A stretch of 18,839 nt of DNA from an uncultured Butyricicoccus sp. (GTDB taxonomy: Bacteria > Bacillota > Clostridia > Oscillospirales > Butyricicoccaceae). Of the stretch, positions 7,450 through 14,767 are shown in pieces. Within the stretch, counting starts at the first letter, position 1, and each line of letters starts with the position of its first letter. The stretch is from assembly GCA_900547195.1 (NCBI GenBank), contig URFQ01000051.1:1-18839 (forward strand), written 5' to 3'. The position numbers and the translations under genes were made by a program. The notes beneath the pieces are model-generated. The model worked only from the letters and a program-made list of their open reading frames with translations. It made no database searches and had not been told where the DNA came from.

Positions 7450-8253
7450 TTAGGAATGCTCGGCAAAGGCAAACAGATAGCGGTAAATTTGCGGTTTAAA
7501 CTGTTCATACAGCCCAATGTCGGTATAAAGCTGTTTGTAGTAGGGAAACAGGCTGGTTTTGACTTTGACCGAGTGGATGAGGTTCACCTTGGTGGCTGTA
7601 ATGCTGTTTGGGTTTTTGCGGTAATAGTAGATGGGCGTTTGCAGCGCACAGAAACGCTCGCAATACCGGATATACTCCAGATTGAACAGGAAATCCTCGC
7701 TCCAGGTCAGCTCCTCGTTGCAGCGGATGTCGTGCTCCATGATGATCCCGCGGCGATACAGCTTGTTCCACATCACGCCATAATAAAAGCTCGCCGGTTC
7801 GTCGAGCAGATGCAGGGCAAGCTGCTGTTGATTGAGCACCGGCCCTTCGTTTAAGAACCCGTGAACCGTCACTTTGTCGCCCGCCACGCGGCAGTAGTGC
7901 GCGATCACCATATCGCTGCCGGTTTCCTGCGCGCGCTCGACCAGCAGGCGGGTGGCGTTGTAGTCGAGCTGATCGTCGCTGTCGGCAAACTGGAGGTATT
8001 CGCCGTGGGCCTGTTCGATTGCAAAGTTGCGCGTGGCCGAAACGCCGCTGTTTGGGCGGCTGATGACCACGATGCGCGGGTCGATACGCGCATACATATC
8101 GCAGATTGGCAGGCTCACATCTTCGCTGCCGTCGTTCACCAGGAAAATTTCCAGGTTTTCATAGCGCTGCTTCCGGATGCTGTCAATACAGGTTGCAAGC
8201 CTTGGCGCGGCGTTATAAATGGGCACAATGATACTCACAAGCGGGCAATTCAT
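7450..8253 (-). CDS. Family 2 (GT-A fold) glycosyltransferase
   Basis: A 267-residue transferase that would move a sugar from a nucleotide donor to an acceptor at the cytoplasmic face. The N-terminal GT2 domain is typical: LVSIIVPIYNAAPRLATCID (5-24), FLVNDGSED (37-45), SRPNSGVSATRN (65-76), and the metal-binding DxD in FADSDDQLD (89-97). The C-terminal half contains SEDFLFNLEYIRYC, a common acceptor-side stretch of capsule/teichoic-acid-type enzymes. It ends at FAFAEHS, somewhat short for the family (often 300 or more) with no visible membrane helix. AAAGGA precedes the ATG. It is isolated and convergent with galKET. Donor and acceptor cannot be read; a link with GalE-made UDP-galactose is speculative. 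Confidence 0.85.
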   Translation of the reverse strand: MNCPLVSIIVPIYNAAPRLATCIDSIRKQRYENLEIFLVNDGSEDVSLPICDMYARIDPRIVVISRPNSGVSATRNFAIEQAHGEYLQFADSDDQLDYNATRLLVERAQETGSDMVIAHYCRVAGDKVTVHGFLNEGPVLNQQQLALHLLDEPASFYYGVMWNKLYRRGIIMEHDIRCNEELTWSEDFLFNLEYIRYCERFCALQTPIYYYRKNPNSITATKVNLIHSVKVKTSLFPYYKQLYTDIGLYEQFKPQIYRYLFAFAEHS

Positions 8254-8345
8254 GGGTATGGAATCCTTTCGACACAGATTACTATAACTGTATCACAAAG
8301 CGAAGGGCCTATGCAATAAATTTTGCCGCAATCTTTTGCCCTTTA

Positions 8346-8354
8346 TGCTATAAT
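8346..8354 (+). promoter_or_regulatory. Extended -10 promoter of the sensor operon
   Basis: TGC-TATAAT (8346-8354) is a consensus extended -10 element; the TG motif compensates for the absence of a good -35 box at 17 nt. The sensor kinase start is 31 bp downstream with GGGGAGG as ribosome site. The rest of the 132-bp divergent gap holds the glycosyltransferase promoter, for which a TATAGT on the - strand is a weak candidate. Confidence 0.5.
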
Positions 8355-8385
8355 AGAAAAATAAGGCGACGGGGAGGGGAAACGG

Positions 8386-10131
8386 ATGAAATTGGGGTTC
8401 CGGTCGCGGATGATGCTCGGCATCCTGGCGGTGGCCTTTTTATTTACCGCAGGGCTGTTCCTGTATAACTATCACAGTTCACGGAAACTGATTGAGCACA
8501 ATTATATCGCAGCACAGACCGAAAAAATGGGGTTGCAGGCCGCCCGTTTTGACAACGTGATGCAGCAGGCGTATGAACTGTCCGTTCATATGGCGGCAGA
8601 TGCAGCGCTGTGCGGCCGGGTTGCGGCCTATCTTGCGGGCGCGTGCAGCTATGATGATGCGGCGGCAGTCGCGCGGGAGCTGCGCACGTTTCTGCCCGAA
8701 AACAGCCTGCTTGATGCAGTGTACCTGTATCTGCCGGACACTGGGCAGATTATCAGCTCGGAAGAGTATTATACCGTCTGCCTGGCGGAAAACCCGGAAC
8801 AGGTTCCGTGGGTTCGTGCGGCTGTGCACGAACCGCTGACGCCACTGTTTTTTCGGAGCGCCATCGGCAGGGTGTCGCAGCAGGTCTACGCCTATGCCGC
8901 GGAGGTGAAGGATCGCGCAGGCGCGCCGCTCGGCGCCCTCTGCGTAACCATCGACGAGCGGCGGCTGTATTATGACCTGCTTGCGCCCCTGGCCAATGCC
9001 GGGGATGAAGAGTATCAGATGATGGATCCGGAAGGCCGGGTCTCTTCGGCGGCTTCGGTCGCGCAGATTGGCAGCGTGCCGCCCGGATTGGAAACGCTGC
9101 CTGCAAACCGCGTCGACGTCGGGAGTGCCGGGGAGAACCGCCTGTACGCCAGCGTACAGGCGCCGTTCTCCGGCTACCGTCTGGTGTGTCTGAGCAGCCG
9201 AACCCGGCTCACCGAAAGCATTCGCAACCGGCAGACCGTACAGGCGCTCGTCATGTCGGCGGTGTTTCTGATTTTGCTTGGCGTGGCGTGGGCGGTTAGC
9301 AAATGGCTGTACCGCCCGGTCGAACAGCTGACGGCCGCGATTGACAAGGTCAGCCGCGGCGATTTCACCACCCGGATTACGCCGTCCCAGACTGATGAAT
9401 TTGCCTTGCTGACCGAGCATTTCAATCACATGGTCGGCCGCATCGATGGGTTGGTGCAGCAGGTTGTACACGAGCAGACCGAGAAGAAACAGGCCGAACT
9501 GCTCGCTTTGCAATATCAGATCCGGCCGCATTTTATGTACAATACCCTGAACTCCATCCGCTTTGCTGCGACGCTGCAGCGCAACAGGACGCTTGCCGAC
9601 CAGCTTGGCGCGTTCATTCGCCTGTTGGAAGCGAGCATTCAGAAAAAAGGCGCGTTCATCGCGCTGCGCGAGGAGGTCGCGCTGGTGGAAAGCTTTGTGT
9701 CCCTGCAAAAATTTCGCTATTCCGATTGCTTCACGGTGGAATATCAGGTGCCGGAGGAAACAAAGGGCTGCTATGTGCCATGCCTGTTGCTTCAGCCGGT
9801 GGTAGAGAACGCAATTTTTCACGGCATTGACACCCGCCGTACCGACAATCGTATTGTGCTGGCCGCTGCGGTGCGGGATGGGCGGCTGCACCTGTCCCTG
9901 TGGGACAACGGCCAAGGGATGGATGACGAGACCGTGCAAAGCCTGCTTGCGGGCGATCCGGCGGAGGACAAACGCCGCCTGACCGGCATTGGCCTGCGCA
10001 ATATCCGGGAGCGTCTGGCGCTCTATTATGGGCAAAACGCGCAGTTCTGCATCACCAGCATGCCGGGAGAGGGCACTTGTGCGAAATTTGACCTGCCAGT
10101 TAGCCACGATCCGGAGGAATACCGTATATAA
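8386..10131 (+). CDS. YesM/LytS-type membrane sensor histidine kinase
   Basis: 581-residue kinase that autophosphorylates and passes phosphate to the response regulator encoded two genes on. Order: membrane helix 1 (about 8-27), a large outside domain (about 30-280, possibly Cache-like), helix 2 (about 283-305), HAMP linker (RPVEQLTAAIDKVSRGDFTT), then a His_kinase domain with the phosphoacceptor in QIRPHFMYNTLNS (His382), and an HATPase domain with N-box VVENAIFHG (about 475), G1 DNGQGMD (about 507) and G2 GIGLRNIRERLALYYG (about 534). RPHFMYNTLN is the hallmark of the YesM family, whose partners are AraC-type regulators. The next gene encodes a sugar-binding lipoprotein only 14 bp away, suggesting that the outside domain reads the binding protein rather than free sugar. 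Confidence 0.92.
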   Translation: MKLGFRSRMMLGILAVAFLFTAGLFLYNYHSSRKLIEHNYIAAQTEKMGLQAARFDNVMQQAYELSVHMAADAALCGRVAAYLAGACSYDDAAAVARELRTFLPENSLLDAVYLYLPDTGQIISSEEYYTVCLAENPEQVPWVRAAVHEPLTPLFFRSAIGRVSQQVYAYAAEVKDRAGAPLGALCVTIDERRLYYDLLAPLANAGDEEYQMMDPEGRVSSAASVAQIGSVPPGLETLPANRVDVGSAGENRLYASVQAPFSGYRLVCLSSRTRLTESIRNRQTVQALVMSAVFLILLGVAWAVSKWLYRPVEQLTAAIDKVSRGDFTTRITPSQTDEFALLTEHFNHMVGRIDGLVQQVVHEQTEKKQAELLALQYQIRPHFMYNTLNSIRFAATLQRNRTLADQLGAFIRLLEASIQKKGAFIALREEVALVESFVSLQKFRYSDCFTVEYQVPEETKGCYVPCLLLQPVVENAIFHGIDTRRTDNRIVLAAAVRDGRLHLSLWDNGQGMDDETVQSLLAGDPAEDKRRLTGIGLRNIRERLALYYGQNAQFCITSMPGEGTCAKFDLPVSHDPEEYRI

Positions 10132-10145
10132 AGAGAGGGAAACCG

Positions 10146-11072
10146 ATGAAGAAACAGGGATGCCTTTGGCTGTTGCTTTTGCTGCTGCTCACCGGATGCG
10201 GGGAAGTCTATCCAATGGTGGAGCAGCCAAAGCACACCATCGGCGTGGTACTCAAGGCCATGAACAGTCAATACTGGATGGAAATCCGGTCGGGGATGGA
10301 GCAGGCCGCGGCCGACCGGGACGCCGATTTGCTGCTGCTTGCGCCCTACGATGAAAAGGCGGGGCAGGAGCAGGCGGAACACATCCGGAACCTGCTGGAC
10401 AGCGGAGTGGACGTGCTGCTGGTTGCACCGTGCGATTCCTATCATACCGCATGGTTTGTGGAGCTTGCCGGAGAGAAGGGCGTTCCAGTGCTCACGGTCG
10501 ATACCCGTGCGCTCGACAGCGAACTGCCCTACATCGGTGCAGATAATGCGGGCATTGGGCGCATGGCCGCCGATTATCTGGCGGGCAAACTAACGGACGG
10601 CGCACAAATTGCTGTGCTGTCCGGATTGAGCATGCAGTCGACCCATACCGCGCGCGTGGCCGCCTTTTTGGAAGAGCTGAATCAGATGGGGCGGTTTGCC
10701 GTGCCGGAGGTGTATTACACCGAGGGTGAATTCTCGCAGGGCTATGACTGTGCGCGCGCCTTGACGGATGCGGACGCGATTTTCTGCACCAGCGCGGTTC
10801 TGGGGCTTGGCGCCGTGACCGCGCAGGCACAGCAGGCAGGGGACGCCTGCCCGATTGTGGCGGTGGACACGCAGGACGATGCGATGGAAGCCGTGCGCAG
10901 CGGGGCGATGGAGGCGCTGATCACCCAGCCGGGCCATGAAATCGGCTATCGGGCAGTGGAATGCGCGCTTGCTATGCTGGAAGGTGAAGAAGTGCCCGCC
11001 GAAACGCTGCTCACCGGGCAGCTTTTAACCCGGGATACCATGGACGGTTTTGACGGGAAAAGGGAGGGATGA
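10146..11072 (+). CDS. Sugar-binding lipoprotein (RbsB/XylF-like), probable sensor partner
   Basis: 308-residue exported binding protein. Residues 1-18 form a lipoprotein signal (MKKQG, leucine-rich stretch, lipobox LTGC with the anchored Cys18). The mature part is a type 1 periplasmic-binding fold (Peripla_BP_4): TIGVVLKAMNSQYWMEIRSG (about 32-51), LLDSGVDVLLVAPCD, GVPVLTVDTRALDS, YIGADNAGIGRMAADYL, then late DAIFCTSAVLGLGAVTAQ and PIVAVDTQDDAMEAVRSGAM, as in ribose/xylose-type proteins. It lies between kinase and regulator genes, and no ABC ATPase or sugar permease is linked. In C. beijerinckii, XylFII works this way with LytS/YesN as a signal receiver for D-xylose. I infer the same role here; the ligand is unknown. 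Confidence 0.88.
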   Translation: MKKQGCLWLLLLLLLTGCGEVYPMVEQPKHTIGVVLKAMNSQYWMEIRSGMEQAAADRDADLLLLAPYDEKAGQEQAEHIRNLLDSGVDVLLVAPCDSYHTAWFVELAGEKGVPVLTVDTRALDSELPYIGADNAGIGRMAADYLAGKLTDGAQIAVLSGLSMQSTHTARVAAFLEELNQMGRFAVPEVYYTEGEFSQGYDCARALTDADAIFCTSAVLGLGAVTAQAQQAGDACPIVAVDTQDDAMEAVRSGAMEALITQPGHEIGYRAVECALAMLEGEEVPAETLLTGQLLTRDTMDGFDGKREG

Positions 11073-11073
11073 C

Positions 11074-12603
11074 ATGTATCAGGTGCTTTTGGTAGACGAC
11101 GACCTCATCGTAAGGATGTTTTTGAAAGACACGCTGGAATGGAGCAAATTTGGGTTTGAGGTCGCGGGCGATGCGCGGGACGGCGAGGAGGCGCTCGAAC
11201 TGGCCGGGCGGCTGAAGCCCGACCTGATTCTGACCGACATCAGCATGCCGCGCATGGACGGCATAGAACTGATCCGCCGTCTGCGCGCGGGGGGCTACGA
11301 CGGCGTGCTGGTCGCGCTCAGCTGTCACGACGACTTTGAACTCGTGAAAAGCGCGCTGCAAAGCGGGGCGGATGAATACCTGCTGAAAAACCACATCAAC
11401 GAAGATTCCATGTGTGAAATGATGCAAAATATCCGGTCGCAAGTGGATGAGCGCCGGAAGACCATGGATGACCGCCGGCAGCTTCAGGCGCTTGCCCGCG
11501 AGGGCAAAAAAAGCCGTCAGCGGGATGTGCTGGCACAGCTGCTGACGGGGGCGTTGGAGGAGGACGAGCTGCCCGGCATGCTGGAGGAAGCCGGTTTGGC
11601 GGGCGTGTACCGGCGCTGCGCGCTGCTTCTGTTCCAGCCCGTGGGCGCGGACGGCCGGCAGGTGCGCAGCCTGTTTGATCTGTGTACGCGCAGTGTGGGA
11701 GAAGCGGAGTTTGTCGCGCTGTCGCCCACGATTGGCGCGGCGATTTTGGATCTGGGTAGCATTCCATCCGCGCGCGGCTGGGAGGAGCGGATTCATGGCC
11801 TGTGCACCCGTTTGGCCGGTTTCGCGTCGCAGTATCTCGCGCTGCCGCTGGTATTGGGGGTCAGTGCGGTCTGTGAGGGAGGCGATGCGCTTACGCAGGC
11901 GCTTGAGCAGGCGTATGCCGCGTTCCAGGGCGGCTTCTATCAGCCGGGGCAGTACTTGTTTGGTGCGTGCGCTATGCCGGAAGACGTGCCGGCCGCCGCG
12001 GCAGCCTTTTTGCAGCAGCTTAACGGCCTGCTGGAGCACGGCGAAGCAAAAGCGCTCAAAGCCGCCTACCAGTGTGCCCTTGATGCGTTTGCGGCGGCGC
12101 GTACTCATCCCGGCAGTGTGCTCGAATGGCTGCACAGCTGCGACCGTGCGGCGGGTGTGCGCCGGAAAGAGAGTTTTTACGCTTCGCTGAAACGGTTTGC
12201 GCAGTATAGCGGCTGCGTGGACGAATATCTCCGGCAGCAGGCTGCGCGGCAGAGCGAACAGCTTCCGGCCGCAGCCGGGCCTGCAGTGCGGGAAGCGGTG
12301 CGCTATATCCGTGGACATTATCAGGAATCCATCGGCCTCGGGCATGCGGCGCGCGCGGCCGGGCTGGCGCCGACTTATCTCAGCGCGCTCTTCAAAAAGG
12401 AAATGGGCGTGGGGTTTGCCGAGTACCTGCTTGATACGCGGCTCGCGCACGTCAAGCGCGGGCTGAAGGAGAGGGAAGCGACGGTCAAGGAACTGAGTGA
12501 GCAGGCAGGCTTTCCGGACTATCAGCATTTTTGCAAAACCTTCAAGAAAAAGGTCGGGCTCAGCCCGCGCGATTACCGCCGGTCGTTGGAAAACAAAAAT
12601 TGA
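11074..12603 (+). CDS. YesN-type response regulator with AraC-family DNA-binding domain
   Basis: 509 residues. The N-terminal receiver domain has the acidic pair in LLVDDD (8-10), phosphoacceptor Asp55 in LILTDISMPRMDG, Ser83 and Lys105 (DEYLLKNHI). A poorly conserved middle region (about 120-400) follows, then a C-terminal AraC double helix-turn-helix (about 407-505: AVRYIRGHYQESIGLGHAAR, APTYLSALFKKEMGVGFAEY, FPDYQHFCKTFKKKVGLSPR). I chose ATG 11074, one base after the lipoprotein stop, since GGGAGGG sits just upstream and the protein then begins MYQVLLVDDD; a start at 11050 would add eight odd residues. Likely target: the direct repeat in front of the dehydrogenase gene. Confidence 0.93.
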   Translation: MYQVLLVDDDLIVRMFLKDTLEWSKFGFEVAGDARDGEEALELAGRLKPDLILTDISMPRMDGIELIRRLRAGGYDGVLVALSCHDDFELVKSALQSGADEYLLKNHINEDSMCEMMQNIRSQVDERRKTMDDRRQLQALAREGKKSRQRDVLAQLLTGALEEDELPGMLEEAGLAGVYRRCALLLFQPVGADGRQVRSLFDLCTRSVGEAEFVALSPTIGAAILDLGSIPSARGWEERIHGLCTRLAGFASQYLALPLVLGVSAVCEGGDALTQALEQAYAAFQGGFYQPGQYLFGACAMPEDVPAAAAAFLQQLNGLLEHGEAKALKAAYQCALDAFAAARTHPGSVLEWLHSCDRAAGVRRKESFYASLKRFAQYSGCVDEYLRQQAARQSEQLPAAAGPAVREAVRYIRGHYQESIGLGHAARAAGLAPTYLSALFKKEMGVGFAEYLLDTRLAHVKRGLKEREATVKELSEQAGFPDYQHFCKTFKKKVGLSPRDYRRSLENKN

Positions 12604-12619
12604 AATCGTAACAATGCAC

Positions 12620-12660
12620 GGCTTGACAGGTTCCGCCCCTGTCTGGCTGTGTATTTTTTT
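12620..12660 (+). terminator. Probable terminator after the response regulator gene
   Basis: GACAGG (12625-12630) pairs with CCTGTC (12638-12643), extended outwards after one mismatch by four weaker pairs. A run of seven T lies at 12654-12660, about 6 nt after the stem. Moderate quality; it would leave the dehydrogenase gene dependent on its own promoter. Confidence 0.5.
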
Positions 12661-12690
12661 ACGATTCGATGCGCAGGAATTGGACGCGAT

Positions 12691-12722
12691 CATAAGAATA
12701 CACACGTTTTTCTTAAGAATGC
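12691..12722. promoter_or_regulatory. Candidate YesN/AraC-type operator: direct repeat with 21-bp period
   Basis: TAAGAAT at 12693-12699 recurs at 12714-12720, exactly 21 bp later (two helical turns). With flanks, C(A/T)TAAGAAT(A/G)C matches at 9 of 11 positions. The downstream copy ends 29 bp before the TATAAT box, next to where a -35 would be, and no good -35 is present. This is the classic layout of an AraC-family activator site. The regulator gene ends only about 90 bp upstream. Confidence 0.55.
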
Positions 12723-12749
12723 GCCAATACCGTTTTTTGGGCACAGAGA

Positions 12750-12755
12750 TATAAT
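12750..12755 (+). promoter_or_regulatory. -10 box of the dehydrogenase promoter
   Basis: A perfect TATAAT, with no recognisable -35 at the 17-nt distance (AATACC at 12727-12732), as expected for an activator-dependent promoter. The leader to the start at 12818 is about 55 nt and includes AGGAGG 5-7 nt before the ATG. Confidence 0.55.
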
Positions 12756-12817
12756 GAAACCATCGAAAGGGGATAAAACCCCGCGAAAAATAAAGAAAGA
12801 GACACAGGAGGTAACCC

Positions 12818-13828
12818 ATGAAAGTTGGTATTATCGGCGCGGGCCGCATCGGCAAGGTCCACGCAAAGAACATCTCCATGTTCGTGCCTGAGATGGAAAT
12901 CAAGACCATCGCAGATCCGTTCATGAACGAGCAGACCGAGGCGTTTGCAAAGCAGTGCGGCATCCCGAACACCACCAAGGATGCAAACGACATCTTGAAC
13001 GACCCGGAGATCGAGGCAGTCCTGATCTGCTCCTCGACCGACACCCATTCCAAGTACATTATCGAAGCCGCCAAGGCTGGCAAGAACATCTTCTGCGAGA
13101 AGCCGGTTGACTACGACCTCAAGAAGGTACACGAGGCGATCAACACCGCAAAGGAAGCTGGCGTAAAGCTCCAGATTGGTTTCTGCCGCCGCTTCGACCA
13201 CAACCACCGCGCGGTTTACGACATGGTTCGTGACGGCAAGGTTGGCAAGGTCAACATCATCAAGATTTCTTCCCGCGACCCGGAGCCACCCCCGGTATCT
13301 TACGTGAAGGTTTCGGGCGGTATCTTCTATGACATGATGATCCATGACTTTGATATGGCCCGCTTCCTTGCAGGCTCCGAAGTCACCGAGGTCAATGCGG
13401 TCGGTTCGGTTCTGGTTGACCCGGAGATCGGCGAGGCCGGCGACGTAGACACCGCGGTCGTTACCCTGAAGTTCGAGAACGGCGCGATCGGCATCATCGA
13501 CAACTCCCGTAAGGCGGTTTACGGCTACGACCAGCGCGTCGAGGTATTCGGTTCCGAGGGCTGCGCTCAGAACGAGAACGACATCCCGAATACCGCCGTG
13601 CTGTCCACCGCAAACGGCACCACCTACGGCACCGCTTACAAGGTGATGTGGGACCGCTACACCGGCGCATTTGTTTCCGAGATGCAGGCGTTTGCAGACG
13701 CGGTTGCTAACGACAAGGAGACCCCGGTGACCGGCATCGACGGCCTGTACCCGGTTCTGATGGCTGCGGCTGCGACCAAGTCCCTGCATGAGGGCCGCCC
13801 GGTCAAGATTTCGGAGGTTGACGTATAA
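12818..13828 (+). CDS. iolG: Inositol 2-dehydrogenase-like oxidoreductase (Gfo/Idh/MocA family)
   Basis: NAD(P)-dependent dehydrogenase that by homology oxidises myo-inositol to scyllo-inosose in the cytoplasm. 336 residues. The N-terminal Rossmann fold has GIIGAGRIGKVHAKNI (residues 4-19). The conserved CEKPVD carries the catalytic Lys (Lys95). The active-site stretch GGIFYDMMIHDFDMARF places Asp172 and His176 at the numbers known for B. subtilis IolG. SSRDPEPPPVSYV just before it is also typical of IolG. RBS AGGAGG. Codons are strongly biased to C-ending and AAG forms. Its stop overlaps the next start by one base (TAATG). The symbol assumes the substrate; scyllo-inositol, another polyol or a glycoside is possible. 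Confidence 0.8.
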   Translation: MKVGIIGAGRIGKVHAKNISMFVPEMEIKTIADPFMNEQTEAFAKQCGIPNTTKDANDILNDPEIEAVLICSSTDTHSKYIIEAAKAGKNIFCEKPVDYDLKKVHEAINTAKEAGVKLQIGFCRRFDHNHRAVYDMVRDGKVGKVNIIKISSRDPEPPPVSYVKVSGGIFYDMMIHDFDMARFLAGSEVTEVNAVGSVLVDPEIGEAGDVDTAVVTLKFENGAIGIIDNSRKAVYGYDQRVEVFGSEGCAQNENDIPNTAVLSTANGTTYGTAYKVMWDRYTGAFVSEMQAFADAVANDKETPVTGIDGLYPVLMAAAATKSLHEGRPVKISEVDV

Positions 13829-14616
13829 TGGCACTGAGAAAATGCGCATGTATCGACACCCTGTACACCGAGCTGGACTGGCTCGATCGTTTCCAGGCAG
13901 CCAAGGACGACGGCTTTGAGGCCGTGGAATTCTGGGACTGGCGCATCCGAGACCTTGACGCCACCCGGGAGGCTGCTGAGAAGGCCGGTATTGCAATTTC
14001 CGGCTTCAACGGCGACGCCGACTACTCGCTCGTTGACCCCACCCACAAGGAAAAGTACATGGATTACTTAAAGCAATCCATCGCAGCGGCAAAGAAGGTC
14101 GGCGCTTCCAGCGTGACGATCCATTCGAACGCGCTCGGCGACGGCGGTATCGTGGTCAACCACTACGACGGCCTTTCCGATACCGTCAAGCTGTGCTCGA
14201 TGTACGACATGCTGCTCGAGTGCGCCAAGCTCGCCGAGGCGGAGGAAATCAACCTCAACCTCGAAGCGCTGAACATCACCACCGACCATGTTGGCAACTT
14301 CCTCGCCACCACCCAGATGGGCGCGGAGATTTGCCGCCTGATTGGTTCGCCCCGCCTGAAGCTTCTGTATGACGTCTACCATATGCAAATCAACGAGGGC
14401 TGCATCTGTGATACCATCACGAACTATGGCGATCAGTTTGGCCACATCCATGTGGCTGATGCACCGGGCCGCCACGAGCCGGGCACCGGTGAAATTAACT
14501 ACAAGAAGGTACTCCGCCATCTCGAGGCTTCCGGCTACACCGGCCGCGTCGGCTATGAGCTGTTCCCGGAGACCGATACCAAGACCGCTGTCAAGGCGAT
14601 CATGGAAAACGCATAA
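13828..14616 (+). CDS. Sugar phosphate isomerase/epimerase (xylose-isomerase-like TIM barrel)
   Basis: 262-residue metal-dependent TIM-barrel protein of the AP-endonuclease-2/hydroxypyruvate-isomerase group. Likely metal and acid-base residues: Glu146 in NLNLEALN, Asp182 in LLYDVYHMQINEG, a His in HIHVADAPGRHEPGTGEINY, and Glu244 in GYELFPET. The HEPGTGEINY segment is typical of hydroxypyruvate isomerase (Hyi) and inosose isomerase relatives. It is translationally coupled to the dehydrogenase gene (TAATG, with GGAGG inside the preceding gene) and shares its biased codons, so it probably acts on that enzyme's keto product. Hyi, IolI/IolH-like or a DgpC-like glycoside enzyme cannot be told apart by eye; I give no symbol. 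Confidence 0.8.
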   Translation: MALRKCACIDTLYTELDWLDRFQAAKDDGFEAVEFWDWRIRDLDATREAAEKAGIAISGFNGDADYSLVDPTHKEKYMDYLKQSIAAAKKVGASSVTIHSNALGDGGIVVNHYDGLSDTVKLCSMYDMLLECAKLAEAEEINLNLEALNITTDHVGNFLATTQMGAEICRLIGSPRLKLLYDVYHMQINEGCICDTITNYGDQFGHIHVADAPGRHEPGTGEINYKKVLRHLEASGYTGRVGYELFPETDTKTAVKAIMENA

Positions 14617-14636
14617 ATTTTTCCTCGGGCATCCCT

Positions 14637-14671
14637 GAAAAGGCCGCCGGGTCCACAACGGCGGCCTTTTC
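14637..14671 (+). terminator. Intrinsic terminator or attenuator after the isomerase gene
   Basis: A perfect 13-bp stem (14637-14649 with 14659-14671; arms GAAAAGGCCGCCG and its complement) with a 9-nt loop. The only T-rich stretch is the four T inside the 3' arm, so read-through into the symporter gene is possible. That would give higher expression of the enzymes than of the transporter. Confidence 0.7.
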
Positions 14672-14709
14672 TATCCGCTGGGAGATACAAAAAAAGAAAA
14701 ATATAGAAA

Positions 14710-14715
14710 TATAAT
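14710..14715 (+). promoter_or_regulatory. Possible -10 box of the symporter gene
   Basis: A perfect TATAAT in very A-rich DNA, 52 bp before the symporter start, without a recognisable -35. In such AT-rich sequence this may be chance. The rest of the 14672-14767 gap shows no TAAGAAT repeat and only the ribosome site AAAGGAG. Confidence 0.3.
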
Positions 14716-14767
14716 ACGGATTAGTTTTTGGAAAAAGAAATTAAATTGGGAAAAAGGAGCATATCGT

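Noticed and set aside
8479..10107. Long open frame on the - strand (over 500 codons) opposite the sensor kinase
   Set aside because: It is a mirror of the kinase codon pattern, has no recognisable domain and no ribosome site; the + strand protein has all kinase motifs.
12623..12651. TTGACA at 12623-12628 as a promoter for the dehydrogenase gene
   Set aside because: No -10 box at 16-18 nt, and the hexamer is part of the terminator stem. The TATAAT at 12750 with upstream direct repeats is the better candidate.
11011..13089. 692-codon open frame on the - strand across the response regulator and the start of the dehydrogenase
   Set aside because: It runs antisense through two well-identified genes and an intergenic promoter region, and its translation is low-complexity without family features. 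GC-rich codon bias explains the lack of stops.
12713..13996. 427-codon - strand frame opposite the dehydrogenase
   Set aside because: Shadow of strongly biased C-ending codons in the real gene; no start context or homology.
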